A DNA stretch of 64,000 nucleotides from Erigeron canadensis (taxonomy: Eukaryota > Streptophyta > Magnoliopsida > Asterales > Asteraceae): NCBI RefSeq assembly GCF_010389155.1, contig NC_057769.1, positions 23,870,735-23,934,734 on the forward strand, given 5' to 3'. The stretch's first letter is position 1. Each line of letters begins with the position of its first letter. Below the pieces are notes generated by a model. The model searched no databases. It was not told where the DNA came from and worked only from the letters and a program-made list of their open reading frames with translations. Position numbers and translations under genes: made by a program. Shown one piece after another: positions 24,496 to 36,286 of the stretch.

Positions 24496-24600
24496 ATCTA
24501 TATAAAACACGCAGTCCGTATCCCGACCCCTTTTTTGGTATTTCGACCACCCACTTTTTGCAGCGAGAGTCGCTGCAAAAGTCCCGCCACGTCAGATTTT
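24496..24600. other. Possible Helitron 5' end in the inner arm
   Basis: TCTATCTATATAAAACACGC resembles known plant Helitron 5' termini (TC start, AT-rich). It is followed by GC-rich palindromic GCAGCGAGAGTCGCTGC and GTCCCGCCACGTCAG. The same unit occurs inverted at 48420-48530. Similarity between arms extends further outward, so if this is a Helitron it was part of the arm before duplication. No CTRR end with hairpin was located. Confidence 0.25.
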
Positions 24601-24633
24601 CACTACCACCACCTTAATTGTTTGACCGCCTTT

Positions 24634-25594
24634 TGTAACTCCCACTATTACTAGATGGATGCTGAAGAACCTCTATGTCAATGGTGAGAGAACTTTGCAA
24701 CACGATCAATTAATCTGGATGTGACCAGTTTAGATTGATCGTGTACCAGGTTAACAGAGTTAATGTTATAAGGTGACAAAATATGTAAATTAACACACTG
24801 CAATAAATAAGTGACAAGTATGTAAACTGGTGAGACAATATGTAATTTTCAAGTGTATTTTTATTTATTACTTGTTTAATAAAATACAAGGTTGTTGCGG
24901 AGCAAGATAATACATGAATGTAAATATCCTAACAACCCATGATTTACAATTGATCTAAACTTGAAAATTCTCCTAAACAATCGAAACACTTAGAGTTGTG
25001 AAGTTCCTTTTTGCGATTGAGAGAATATTGCACAAGTTCACTAATATTGCAGAATATATGTATTTGCAAAGTTGTTGGTGCTCTTCTTGTGCAAGGACCT
25101 TTATTTATAGTCGAAGATTGAGCATGGGATCTCAACTTCGACGTACAAATATGGTTGACAGCACACAAAAGTATTGTTTAAATAATCCTTTGTGTGTGCT
25201 AAAAAGTAAGACAAAAGGTTACTTTATTCAACCACTCTACATCTTTGCACCTTTATCCAAAGACAATATCATTGTCCGGTTAAAAGGATGTAGAGTAAAA
25301 AGGTCCTCCTCGTAATCAGTGTAAAGCTTTGTAAGAGCATTTACACTGGAGGATTCTCCAGTTGATTAATCTGGTAGATTGTCAACTGGCTTTCGCTGCC
25401 ATTGCCACTCTATCTTCCATTTGTTGTCTTTGACTTCAACTGGAAGGTCTTCAATTCTAGTCTGCTGATCTCAACTGGAGGAAGTCATCAGTTGCTAAAC
25501 CTGTACAATGCAACTGGACTTCTAATATTTCGGACAATTCCTCATGCTCTCCAGATGTCACTGGAGAGCTCAGTTTAGCTTAACTGGACCTAAC
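24634..25594 (-). mobile_element. Solo LTR, copia-like, about 961 bp
   Basis: It is absent from the partner arm, where CTTTAATGTAGTTAT is continuous with GACCG. It is flanked by CCTTT at 24629-24633 and 25595-25599. On the minus strand it ends GGGAGTTACA and begins GTTAGGTCC, which fits a TG...CA LTR that lost its first T. A CTATAAAT box (minus strand, near 25100) supports the orientation. No internal region is present. The family is uncertain. Confidence 0.55.
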
Positions 25595-25745
25595 CCTTTA
25601 ATGTAGTTATGCAGCACGGGTCGCTGCAAAAACCGTAGTGGGACCCTTTTTGAAATAAAAGCTATCCATTCCATCGTTTTCATCATAAAAAAAAAAATTC
25701 TCCCCCTAAACTATATAAATTAATAAGAAAAAGTGAATATAAAAG

Positions 25746-26060
25746 TGTTAGAAATTCAAAAATAGTGATAAATTGTAATTTAAATTAGAGGACTTACTTG
25801 TAGTTAGTCATAGGTGTATTTACTAAGGTTGAAGACTAATTGTGATAATTAGCATATTTGTGTATTTAGGTATAAATACCCTCCCAGCCTTTTTCAACCT
25901 TATTCTTCCTCTGTCTCCCCCCTCCAGCAACCTCAACATCTCTACATGTTCGGATGACCATACTGATGGACATCCGGGTTCTCAGTTGTTCTTAGGCCCA
26001 CCAAAGTATTGTACCTCAACAACAAATGCTTGGCACCAGGATTGATCGAAACCTTAACAT
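25746..26060 (+). mobile_element. Copia-type LTR start (partial)
   Basis: It starts TGTTAGAAATTCAAAAATAG. For about 130 bases it follows the same word order as the LTR of the copia element at 57201-57523 read on the minus strand (TGTTAGAAATC, AATAGTGA, GACTTACTTGT). A TATA-like GTATAAATACC lies at about 25869-25880. It begins exactly where the inner inverted arm ends, so it inserted there. The LTR 3' end is not identified and no polyprotein follows on this strand. Confidence 0.5.
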
Positions 26061-27256
26061 CAGTAATCCTGCCTCTATTGTGCCTTCGACGCTGTACATC
26101 TGACAAATATGTGCGAGCTTCAGATTCATTGTCAGTTTGATTTTGCTCGTGCTCAGCTTTTGTGTAGCAGCTCGAATATCATCAGTTGTGGTTCAGAGTC
26201 TCTACCCAAGTCCTCAGATTTGCATCTCTTGGCAAGACCTTTTGTTTCTTCCTTTGAACTTGGTGGATTTAACACTTTGGTGACCGCCTTCTTTACCTGC
26301 TCAGTTCTCTTGAGAATCCCTTCAGACCTAATCTCTCTGGCATTCTCCACCGACACATTCAAACACTTTGCATCCAGTTCAGCCTCATCATCCTGGTAGT
26401 GTTTGTCCAGTTCAACTTCAAGCATCTCCTTCAGTGCATTGACTATTCTTGGATCTTCTTTGATCTTCTTGTATTCAACAAGTGTCAAGCCAAGGAGTTG
26501 AGCATCAGTGATATCAACAAGAGGGTTGGAAGACTTCTTCTTGATTCAATTTGTTCACCTTCATCTGTTTCTTCCTTTCCTTGACCAGGTATCCCACTCT
26601 TGCTAATTTCTGACTCTCGCTTTCAGTAACTGGAGGCAACAAATCAACATTGCCAGTTTCCACATTGGTGCATCGGTGGCCGGTTCCATCGATTTGGGCG
26701 TGTTCCCTTATCAACACTCCCAACCACATCACAATCATCAAAACATTCAATCTCCTGCTCACCAGCCTTAGTACTGGTAGCCGCCACTACTTCTCCCTTT
26801 ACCTGAAGTCTCCACAAAGTGCGAGGGGCATGTACCGACCTTTCCCCCTTGGCAGCATCTAGTCCTTGCCTGATGGCTTCAAATCGGCATGACTAGAGGG
26901 CAAGCGATCTAGAGCGGCCATGATTGCATTGTTTTGCACTCTTTGAAGGCCACAAATTAGCGAACTGTCCTCCTAGATATTGATCTCTTGAGACTGAGTC
27001 ATAACATTTCCACTTTTCTGCTCTTGACTCTTTAAAATCTTTTAAGTATTGAGAGATCATCTGAAAGAGCCCAGTTGCAGGGACTTCCTTAATACGTTCA
27101 GTAACACTTCCCTTCCTTTGCCAACTAAGTGGTCAGATCAGATTAGCTTGAGTGTTCAGACACTTTGCTGGCCAGTGTATCCAGACTGCACCTCAACCGA
27201 TCGATCTCAGATGTATTGGAGTGAGATCGACCTGGGGCGCTGCAATCTTGGTGATC
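26060..27256 (-). pseudogene. Unrecognised coding remnant, minus strand
   Basis: Two adjacent minus-strand frames, 26762-26514 and 26488-26153, join across a one-base shift near 26520 to give about 195 residues. The composition is protein-like: charged and helical, Lys/Glu-rich, with DITDAQLLGLTLVEYKKIKE and KEMLEVELDKHYQDDEAELD. I recognise no domain. It may be a gag-like or 3' ORF of the copia element whose LTR starts at 25746, on the opposite strand, or a captured host exon. The N-terminal side fades out before the assembly gap. Confidence 0.3.
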
Positions 27257-27356
27257 NNNNNNNNNNNNNNNNNNNNNNNNNNNNNNNNNNNNNNNNNNNN
27301 NNNNNNNNNNNNNNNNNNNNNNNNNNNNNNNNNNNNNNNNNNNNNNNNNNNNNNNN
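27257..27356. other. Assembly gap, exactly 100 N
   Basis: A run of 100 N is the usual placeholder for a gap of unknown size. The LTR to its right (27357-28420) lacks about 1335 bases compared with its two full copies. The 5' part of the interrupted plus-strand Tekay element is also missing from the window. The true missing sequence is therefore probably several kilobases. Confidence 0.95.
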
Positions 27357-28420
27357 TTTAGTTTATGTTAATGTCTTGAATTAGGTTCCAAAGAGGACAC
27401 CCAACTTTAAACGACGTTTGTCATGTGTAGGGCACCAATAAGGTCATAAGAGTACATTCCGGAAAGGTCGGGACGATCCTAGGATGTTAGAACTAAAGCT
27501 AGGAAAAAGTTAGTGATTTAAGCCCCCAACTGCGCCGCAATTATCGCTGCGCCGCAGCTGAAAAAACAGACTCGTGAAGCTGCGCGCAGCTAATAGCTGC
27601 GCAGCAGCTGAAAAACAGAATTGCGAAGCTGCGCAGCAGCTTAACTAGCTGCGCAGCAGCTCACCCAGTTCAGCATCAGCAACCCATTTCGACCTAAACA
27701 CCCCAAAACTAACCCATAACTCATTTTGACACCCCAAATCGATTTGTGAGCATCAAAACTCAATATGAAGCCAATAAGCATGTTTACACATGAATAACCC
27801 AAACCCACTTCAAAATCTTTCTTCAAACACCAAACTCAAGTTCAAATTCGGTTTAACCCATTACTAACCCTAGACAAACCCTAATCCGACTTTTGGCGAT
27901 TTGTGACCCGAAAATGTTTTGGCACAACTATAGATACATTTACTAACATGAAGTGAAGGTCATAGAGTAGAATTTACTTACCAAAAGCTTCACAAATCCT
28001 CAAACCCGAATTTGATTCAAATGAGGTCATTTCTTACACTTTGGAACCAAGTTTTTGATATGAAGTTAAAATGGTGATAAGATTATTATTCTTGCATTAA
28101 CTAAGCTTGAATTTCCATGAACTATGAATTAAATAGAGAGAGAGAGTGAAAGGAGAGTGTGTTCTTGGGAGTAAAGAAGAGAGAGATAAGAAGAATAAGG
28201 GAAGGAAAGGATAAGGTGGGTGGGGGTGGGTTGACTAAGGGGGTCATGGGTCAAGACTTTGATCCATGGGTTGACCCGTCAACATAACTAATTAGTTCAA
28301 AACCCACGACATTACATCTAGCACACCGTCAACCGGCTCATTGAGTATACAATTAGTCATTTAACTACTATAATTCATAAATGACACTTAAGTCAACGGG
28401 TCAAAATTCATGGATGTACA
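27357..28420 (-). repeat. Left LTR of the Tekay array, cut by the gap
   Basis: It matches 35170-36252 but is 19 bases shorter over the same span, nearly all through small deletions. The terminus reads GATGTACATT where the other copies read GATGTTACATT. Its other end lies in the gap. Confidence 0.85.
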
Positions 28421-28454
28421 TTATTCCCCCGATAAAAGGATTTCGTCCCGAAAT

Positions 28455-31400
28455 CTAACAAAACACTAATTATTAAACAATCGGGTACTGGGACTTCATA
28501 TGATCCTCACGCTCCCACGTGAACTCGGCTCGCGTCTAGCATTCCATCTAACCTTAACAATGGTATAACGCTTGTTCTTGAGCTTTTTGGTTTGACGGTC
28601 CAGGATCTCTACGGCTCCTCCACAAAATTTAAATTCTTATCCACCCGAATTTCATTCATAGGCACATGTTGTGTCGGGTCCGCCAAGCATTTGCGTAGGT
28701 TGCAAATGTGAAGACATCATGTACTCCCCCAAGTTCTTGTGGCAATTCAACCGATAAGCAACCTTCCCAACCCGTTCAATAATCTTAAAAGGACCGATAT
28801 ACCTTGGCCCGAGTTTGCCTCTTCACAAAACGGATAACACCCTTCCATGGCGACACCCAACAATACATAATCCCCCGCTTCAAACTCTAGCGGTCGCCGC
28901 CTCACATCGGCATACTTCTTTGTCTTTCACGGGCCAATGCAATCTCTCCTTGATTTGGTAAATCACCTTTGTTGTTTCCACCACAATCTCCGGTCCAATG
29001 AGTTGGCTTTCACCGATCTCCGCCAAGCTAAGGGAGATCGGCAAACCCTACCATATAAAGCTCTAAAAGGCGCCATTTGGATGTGGCATGATAACTATTG
29101 TTGTATGAAATTCACCAAAGGCAAGTGATCTTCCCAACTCCCACTAAAATCAATGGCACATGCCCTTAACATATCTTCAAGCGTTTGTATTGTTCTTTCG
29201 GTTTGCCCATCCGTTTGAGGATGAAACGCCGTGCTCATATTTAGTGGCGTACCCATTGCACGATGAAAGGCTCCACAAATTCGAGTTATACCGGGAATCT
29301 CTATCGGAGATGATAGAAACGGAACTCCAGTTTAGACACCACTTCCTTGATGTACAAACGAGCTAAGGTGTCAACACCATCGGTTTCACGAATGGCCACG
29401 AAATGAGCCGACTTCGTTAACCGATCAACTATCACCCAAATTGTATCGCGACCACTTCTTGTCTTCGGTAACTTCGTTATGAAGTCCATTGCAATGTGTT
29501 CCCATTTCCATTCGGGGGCCTTGGGTTGCACTAATAATCCGGGTGGCTTCTTATGATCGGCTTTCACTTGTAAGCAAGTAAGGCACTCACTCACATACCT
29601 AGCCACATCTCGCTTCATACCGGCACCAATAGAAATCTCTTAAATCAAAATACATCTTATCCGACCCGGGGTGGACCGAATAAGGTGATCGATGAGCTTC
29701 ATGCATGAGAAGAGTTCTTAGATTGCCGAAAATGGGAACCCAGAGCCTTCCAACTAAATAGAGCCCATTATCACTCTTCCTATCGAATTGTTGCTCCATA
29801 CCATCCAAATTCTCATTACCAAAGTTTTCTGGTCGAGTGGCTTGTACTTGAGCCGCAATGATTTGATCGCGAATGTTTGGTCCTACCGTGAGGCTCATAA
29901 CCCTAGCACGTCTTGGTTTAACTCGTTCCTTCGGCTCAAGGCATCGGCTACCACATTGGCCTTACCCGGATGATAACGGATGTCACAATCATAGTCACTA
30001 AGGAGTTCAAGCCAACGTCTTTGTCTCATGTTCAATTCACTTTGATTAAAAATGTGTTGTAGACTTTTGTGATCGGTATAAATCACGCACTTGGTGCCAT
30101 AGAGATAATGCCTCCAACACTTCAAAGCAAATACTACCGCTCCCAATTCTAAGTCGTGTGTCGGATAGTTCTTCTCGTGCACCTTCAATGGCGGGAGGCG
30201 TATGCAATAACTTTGCCCCTTTGCATAAGGACACAACCCAATCCTTGCCCCGAAGCATCACAATATACTACAAAATCTTCAACTCCATCGGGAAGGGTTA
30301 GAATGGGTGCTTCACACAACATGTTCTTAAGAGTTTGGAAGGCTTGTTCTTGTCTATTGCCCCATTCGAATTTCCGTTCTTTTTGAGTCAAGAGTGTAAG
30401 AGGTTGTGCAATGCGGGAGAGAAATTTCGATAAATCTTCTATAGTAACCCGCCAATCCAAGGAATTGACGGATTTCGGAAGGTGTTTCGGGTCTCCTCCA
30501 ATTCTTAACCGCTTCGATCTTACTTGGGTCAACGTGAATACCGTCTTTGCTTACCATGTGACCAAGGAAGTGAACCTTCTCCAACCAAAACTCACACTTG
30601 GAGAATTTAGCATACAATTTCTCCTTTCTAACAACTCGAGTACTTCTCGCAAGTGTTCGGCATGTTCTTCCTTCGTTTTAGAATAAACAAGTATGTCGTC
30701 AATAAAGACAATGACGGACTTGTCCAAGAAAGGGCGACACAGGTTCATCAAATCCATGAATACTGCTGGTGCATTGGTCAACCCGAAAGGCATAACGGTG
30801 AATTCAAAGTGCCCATACCGAGTTCGGAAAGCCGTTTATGAATGTCATCATCATGAACCGGAGTTGATGATAAACCCGAGCGGAGATCGATTTTGGAAAA
30901 GTGCTTGGCACCTTGAAGTCGGTCAAAGAGGTCATCGATTCGGAAGAGGATATCGATTCTTCACCGTAAGCTTATTCAACTCCCGATAGTCTATACACAT
31001 TCTAAACGACCCGTCTTTCTTCTTGACAAAGAGAATGGGAGCACCCCAAGGAGATTGACTAGGACGGATGAAACCTTTCTCTTGAAGTTCCTTAAGTTGG
31101 CTTCGAGTTCTTGCATTTCAGTGAGGGCAAGTCTATAAGGAGCTTTTGCCACGGGTGCGGCTCCCGGAATAAGATTGATACGAAAGTCAAGTTCACGAGA
31201 TGGGGGTAATCCGGTAATTCTTCCGGAAAAACATCAGAGAATTCGCAAACAATAGGAACAGTCTTCAATTCTACCTTTGAGATGGTAGCACTAAAGACTT
31301 TAGAATTTAGAGAATCGGAAGTTTCACCTTGAACTCTAAGAATTTTACCGCTATACAACGGTATTTTAACAACTCTCTCCCCCAATCAATAGTTGCATTT

Positions 31401-33141
31401 ACCGCCGTTAACCAATCCATTCCCACAATAACATCAAAGCTACCGATTTCCAAAGGCATAAGTCGATGTAGAATTCGATGTCGTTTAGAGTCAAAATACA
31501 ATCACGAGTATTTGACTAAGTTTTGCTAAGGTGCCATTTACCGTTTCTATATCGAGTACATAGTTTAGGGCACACGGATGCACATCAATCAAAGGAATAA
31601 AGCGAGAGGACACAAACTATAATCGGCTCCAGAATCAAATAAAACCGTTGCATAATGACCATTAAGAAGAAAGGTACCTGCAACAACATTGGGATCATTA
31701 CGGGCCTCATTTGCATTGACCGCAAAGGCTCGGCCACGGGGTTGCACTTGGTGACCTTGTTGTCCCCGGTTTGGTTAGGCCCGGCAATTTGTAGTTGATT
31801 GGGGTGAACGGCCACTTGAACTTGTTGTCCCACCCATTGAGGACAATTGTTACGGTAATGATTTGGCTACCGCACACATAACATTCGCCTCTTCTTTGAT
31901 TGCCTTGAGGAGGAAGAGCTTGAATAGGAGCTACATTGAGCGGACCCGTACCACCCTTGGTGCCCTACATTCTTTCGCCATATGCCCCAAACGGTTACAA
32001 TTAAAGCATGCCCCACATTGAACATTGGCGGGGTGATGTCTATTGCATCTCCACAATGTGGGTGGGGCCCCACATAAGGCTTCTTCACGGCTCCACCGCT
32101 GCCATCACCTACCCCGATTAGCATTCTTGGAGTCAAACCTCCCCATCTTCCTTGGACCACTGTTTCCCCAACCTCCTTTCTTTTTGATGATGACGATGAT
32201 GATTTACTCAAACTCCACTTCTTAACAAGTCTTCGGTAACACTACCGGCACGGTTAATAGCCTCGACCATGGAAGTAGGCATGACCGGGTGATGAGAGAA
32301 CGGACTTGTGGAGTCAAACCCAAAACAAACTTCTCAATGGCCCGAGACTCGGTGCTCACTAGGTGAGGAACAAGGGTAGACAACTCTTGGAATCGTCTAA
32401 CATAGCCCTTGTAGTCGGCCCCATCCATTTTGAGATGGACAAACTCGATGGTCAAGTTTTGGAGCTCATAAGGTGGGCAAAACTTCTCTTTCACTTTGTT
32501 CTTGAAGTCGGCCCATTCCAATGTGGGCCCGACCAAGGCCTTCTCTTGGTTCCACCAACTTAAAGCATCCTCCTTGAACACCGGAGGCATAATAAATTCG
32601 GTCATCATAAGTACAATGACTCCTTTCAATCACCGCTTCAATCCTCTCAAACCATTTTATACATTCACGGGCCCACCCAACCCATCAAACTCCGGTGCCC
32701 CACAATTCTTGAAATCTTTGAATTGACAACCTTGGCGGTACACTCCATGTTGGTTATACCTAGCCCTATAGTTATCCGCTCTTTCGAGTTCTTCTTCTTC
32801 TTCTTTACTACAACATGAGCTTGAGCACCCTCATCATTCACATTTTCCGGGTTTCCAACATTTTGATGCTCATTAGGTTGTACCCCATTGTTCCCATCAA
32901 GAGTTGCTTGACTTGGGCAACAATAGTCGGCATGATATTGGTGACCGTTTGAGCAATCACATCCGCCAAGTAGGCCTGGGAGCCTCACCACGACCCCTAC
33001 CTCGGCCCCTACCTCGTCCTCCACCACGACCTCTACCACCCCGGCCCTACCTCTACCTCCTTGCACTTCCGGTTGAGCTTCCGGTTGAGGTTCTTCCGAG
33101 TTAGCCCTATAGTTCGTTCCAGCTCTTCTTGGTCTTACCAT
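28455..33141 (-). pseudogene. Tekay gag-pol, copy A, many frameshifts
   Basis: The start MVRPRRAGTNYRANSEE (33141) and the end YLIISVC-type stop (28455) match copy B. In order: gag core with FKEDALSWWNQEKAL, protease and GMDWLTAVNATIDWG, RT with FIDDILVYS (30793-30551), RNase H with [14 protein letters not shown], and integrase with [17 protein letters not shown]. The coding line is broken into more than ten frames by single-base losses. The DSGAD protease site and both zinc knuckles are disrupted by shifts. It is far more fragmented than copy B although the two differ by few substitutions. This may reflect consensus error near the gap rather than age. Confidence 0.85.
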
Positions 33142-33853
33142 TTCTATAAAACAAGCAAGGCGTTGACCCGAAAGTTAGTCTCAATACTCACATGTTAGTC
33201 ACACAAGTTGTCAATGCCCTCAAGTCGACATAACATACACATTTCATACCATTAAGCTAAGGCAAAAGCGATAGATTTCTAGGGAGAAATTATTACTTAC
33301 CATACTGAGCTCACTACAATCATTTATCATACATCCTATAATCTAGCACGGATGGTTCAAAGTATAATCCGAATCCAATATGCTTTCTAGTTACTGATCG
33401 AGTTTGTGTACAGGGTGTACCGGCGGCTAACCCTCCACTCAATCAACTTCCCAAAAAGCATATCGATTCCTTATTATGCTTTAAACAAGCGTGCGCAACC
33501 CGTGATGTCATTAATTGCTATAACATCGGGTGACCATAAAATAGTTGATCACGCTCTTTTAGGGTTGCCACAATGTTACATCAAGTTAACGCCATAACTT
33601 CACCTCGCCCTAAATCAACAACTATTATCAAACAACAATCCATCTCAATCACAATCAAACTCAAACCAAACCATATCGTACTCAATTCATCACATAATTG
33701 GTCTCAACTACGAACTCCAATGTACACTTTCTAGGGTTCACAAAAAATCAAGTTGCACACAAAATTTCCTAGCCATGGATCTATATGAAGAGTTTTAACT
33801 TAGCCGTAGTCTAGTCGAACCACCTAATTCTCTACGACCCGCATGGGCCATTC

Positions 33854-36252
33854 TGTAACACCCCGAGCTAGGGCTCGAAATATTACGGAAATCATATAGC
33901 ACAAGGAGGGATTATCGTAGGCAACTAAATGACATTAATGAATTCGGTGAATCCAAACAAGTCAAATATTCAAACAATGCACAAGGAGCAAATGACCATC
34001 AAAGTTTACAAAAGAGAATTCTAGAGATGGCTATCGATCCTAAGCATTAATCCAAAAGTGGGCGAATGAATCCTTGATCCATAAAGTCCATGCCCGAAAC
34101 CAAAAGCTACACCAGATCATGCATCACATCCTTGAACCACCTGATTACCTGAAAAGTGTTCTACAAGTCAACACGAGGTTGGTGAGTTCGTAGTGGTGGC
34201 CCAAGATGAACCACCGACCATAACCACATATCATAAAAACAAGAAATTATCACATACAAGTAGTCTTACACGTCATCCAACCAATGCATCACTATATAAC
34301 AAACGTATAAGAACAATCAATGCAATGTCAATGCCATGATGTGAATGATATGCATGCCAAACCAAAATACATATAATATGTAGGGCCATTATGCCATCTA
34401 TGCAACGATACTCACAGGTCATCACCATGACCATTGTGGCATCTCAAAAACGTCGGCGAATATACGTCTATAAACCGGATGACCAACACCAGTGTATACG
34501 TCTATACCTGGATAAACACATTTGTCTCAACAGACAACCAAATCATCTCAAAGCAACCAACACAATGCAAGCCCAACAATCCATCAATCCAACATCCAAT
34601 AACCAACAATATGATCAAACTATACATACATACACTTGAGAGGGCTTGCTTTCAAAGAGTCCTCGATGTTTGTATACAGGGTGTACCAGCGGCTAACCCT
34701 CCACATCTCAAACCTTTTGAAAGCGAAGTCGACTTCCATGTATGTACATCTAATCTAAATATAACCTTTCTCAATACCAACATACACAAAATTTCAATGA
34801 TTCATCCATCAATCATCATTCAATCAACAACAACTAATTCAAAAAAATAAACACACAATGTACACTTTTCAGCCCGAATCTCAATAGAGTAGGGAGATAC
34901 GAACTCACCTTGATTGGCAAAAGAGGCTAATATCGAATTAAGATGAGATTATAGGTGATTATAGTGCTCCACGCGTCCACAACCTAGTAATGTATACAAG
35001 ACATGCATTATTCACCAAAGACGATTCTCTAACTAGGTTTTAGCTTTAGTTTATGGCTTTGAAAGACTTTCGGGACCCAACATGGTCGTTAGGGAGGTCA
35101 TGTAATAGTTTGTAACCAAAATGAAGTCGCCCCAAGGTCGCCTCATTCTCAACATAAGTTATATGTTTATTTAGTTTATGTTAATGTCTTGAATTAGGTT
35201 CCAAAGAGGACACCCAACTTTAAACGACTCGTTTGTCATGTGTAGGGCACCAATAAGGTCATAAGAGTACATTCCGGAAAGGTCGGGACGATCCTAGGAT
35301 GTTAGAACTAAAGCTAGGAAAAAGTTAAGTGATTTAAGCCCCCAACTGCGCCGCAACTTATCGCTGCGCCGCAGCTGAAAACAGACTCGTGAAGCTGCGC
35401 AGCAGCTTAACTAGCTGCGCAGCAGCTGAAAAACAGAATTGTGAAGCTGCGCAGCAGCTTAACTAGCTGCGCAGCAGCTCACCCAGTTCAGCATCAGCAA
35501 CCCATTTCGACCTAAACACCAAAACTAACCCATAACTCATTTTTGACACCCAAAATCGATTTGTGAAGCATCAAAACTCAATATGAAGCATAAATAAGCA
35601 TGTTTACACATGAATAACCCAAACCCACTTCAAAATCTTTCTTCAAAACACCAAACTCAAGTTCAAATTCGGTTTAACCCATTACTAACCCTAGACAAAC
35701 CCTAATTCGACTTTTGGCCCGATTTGTGACCCGAAAATGTTTTGGCACAACTATAGATACATTTACTAACATGAAGTGAAGGTCATAGAGTAGAATTTAC
35801 TTACCAAAAGCTTCACAAATCCTCAAACCCGAATTTTGATTCAAATGAGGTCATTTCTTACACTTTGGAACCCAAGTTTTTGATATGAAGTTAAAATGGT
35901 GATAAGATTTATTATTCTTGCATTAACTAAGCTTGAATTTCCATGAACTATGAATTAAATTAGAGAGAGAGAGTGAAAGGAGAGTGTGTTCTTGGGAGTA
36001 AAGAAGAGAGAGATAAGAAGAATAAGGGAAGGAAAGGATAAGGTGGGTGGGGGTTGGGTTGACTAAGGTGGGTCATGGGTCAAGACTTTGATCCATGGGT
36101 TGACCCGTCAACATAACTAATTAGTTCAAAACCCACGACATTACATCTAGCACACCGTCAACCGGCTCATTGAGTATACAATTAGTCATTTAACTACTAT
36201 AATTCATAACATGACACTTAAAGTCAACGGGTCAAAATTCATGGATGTTACA
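33854..36252 (-). repeat. Shared middle LTR of the Tekay array (2399 bp)
   Basis: On the minus strand it starts TGTAACATCCATGAATTTTG and ends CGGGGTGTTACA. It belongs to both neighbouring internal regions. It contains a GC-rich cluster of AGCTGCGCAGCAGCT palindromes at about 35340-35480, in otherwise AT-rich sequence. Open frames on the plus strand (34391-34850) are also present in the right LTR and are not genes. Confidence 0.9.
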
Positions 36253-36286
36253 TTATTCCCCCGATAAAAGGATTTCGTCCCGAAAT

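Larger units (their letters stand above)
23730..25743. repeat. Left inner inverted arm (partner 48237-49322)
   Basis: Read in reverse complement, it matches 49301 down to 48237. Shared landmarks are the CACTACAAGGGG end, TTCGGCCGAA, the ATTGCTTCGTGAATCTTCGT block, and the block with CGCTGCAAAA, GTCCCGCCAC and ATGATGAAAA words. The outermost bases (12639-12665) lie before the Athila insertion. A solo LTR at 24634-25594 interrupts it. No coding region is supported; the sequence looks like transposon or intergenic DNA rather than a gene. Confidence 0.8.

Noticed and set aside
23730..25743. Inner arms as terminal inverted repeats of one 36-kb MULE
   Set aside because: No matching 9-bp target duplication at 12639 and 49322 and no transposase between them. 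Kept only as an open alternative.
34391..34850. Plus-strand frames of 82 and 138 residues in the Tekay LTR, also near 42319-42775
   Set aside because: They overlap LTR sequence, differ in frame between copies and show no domain.
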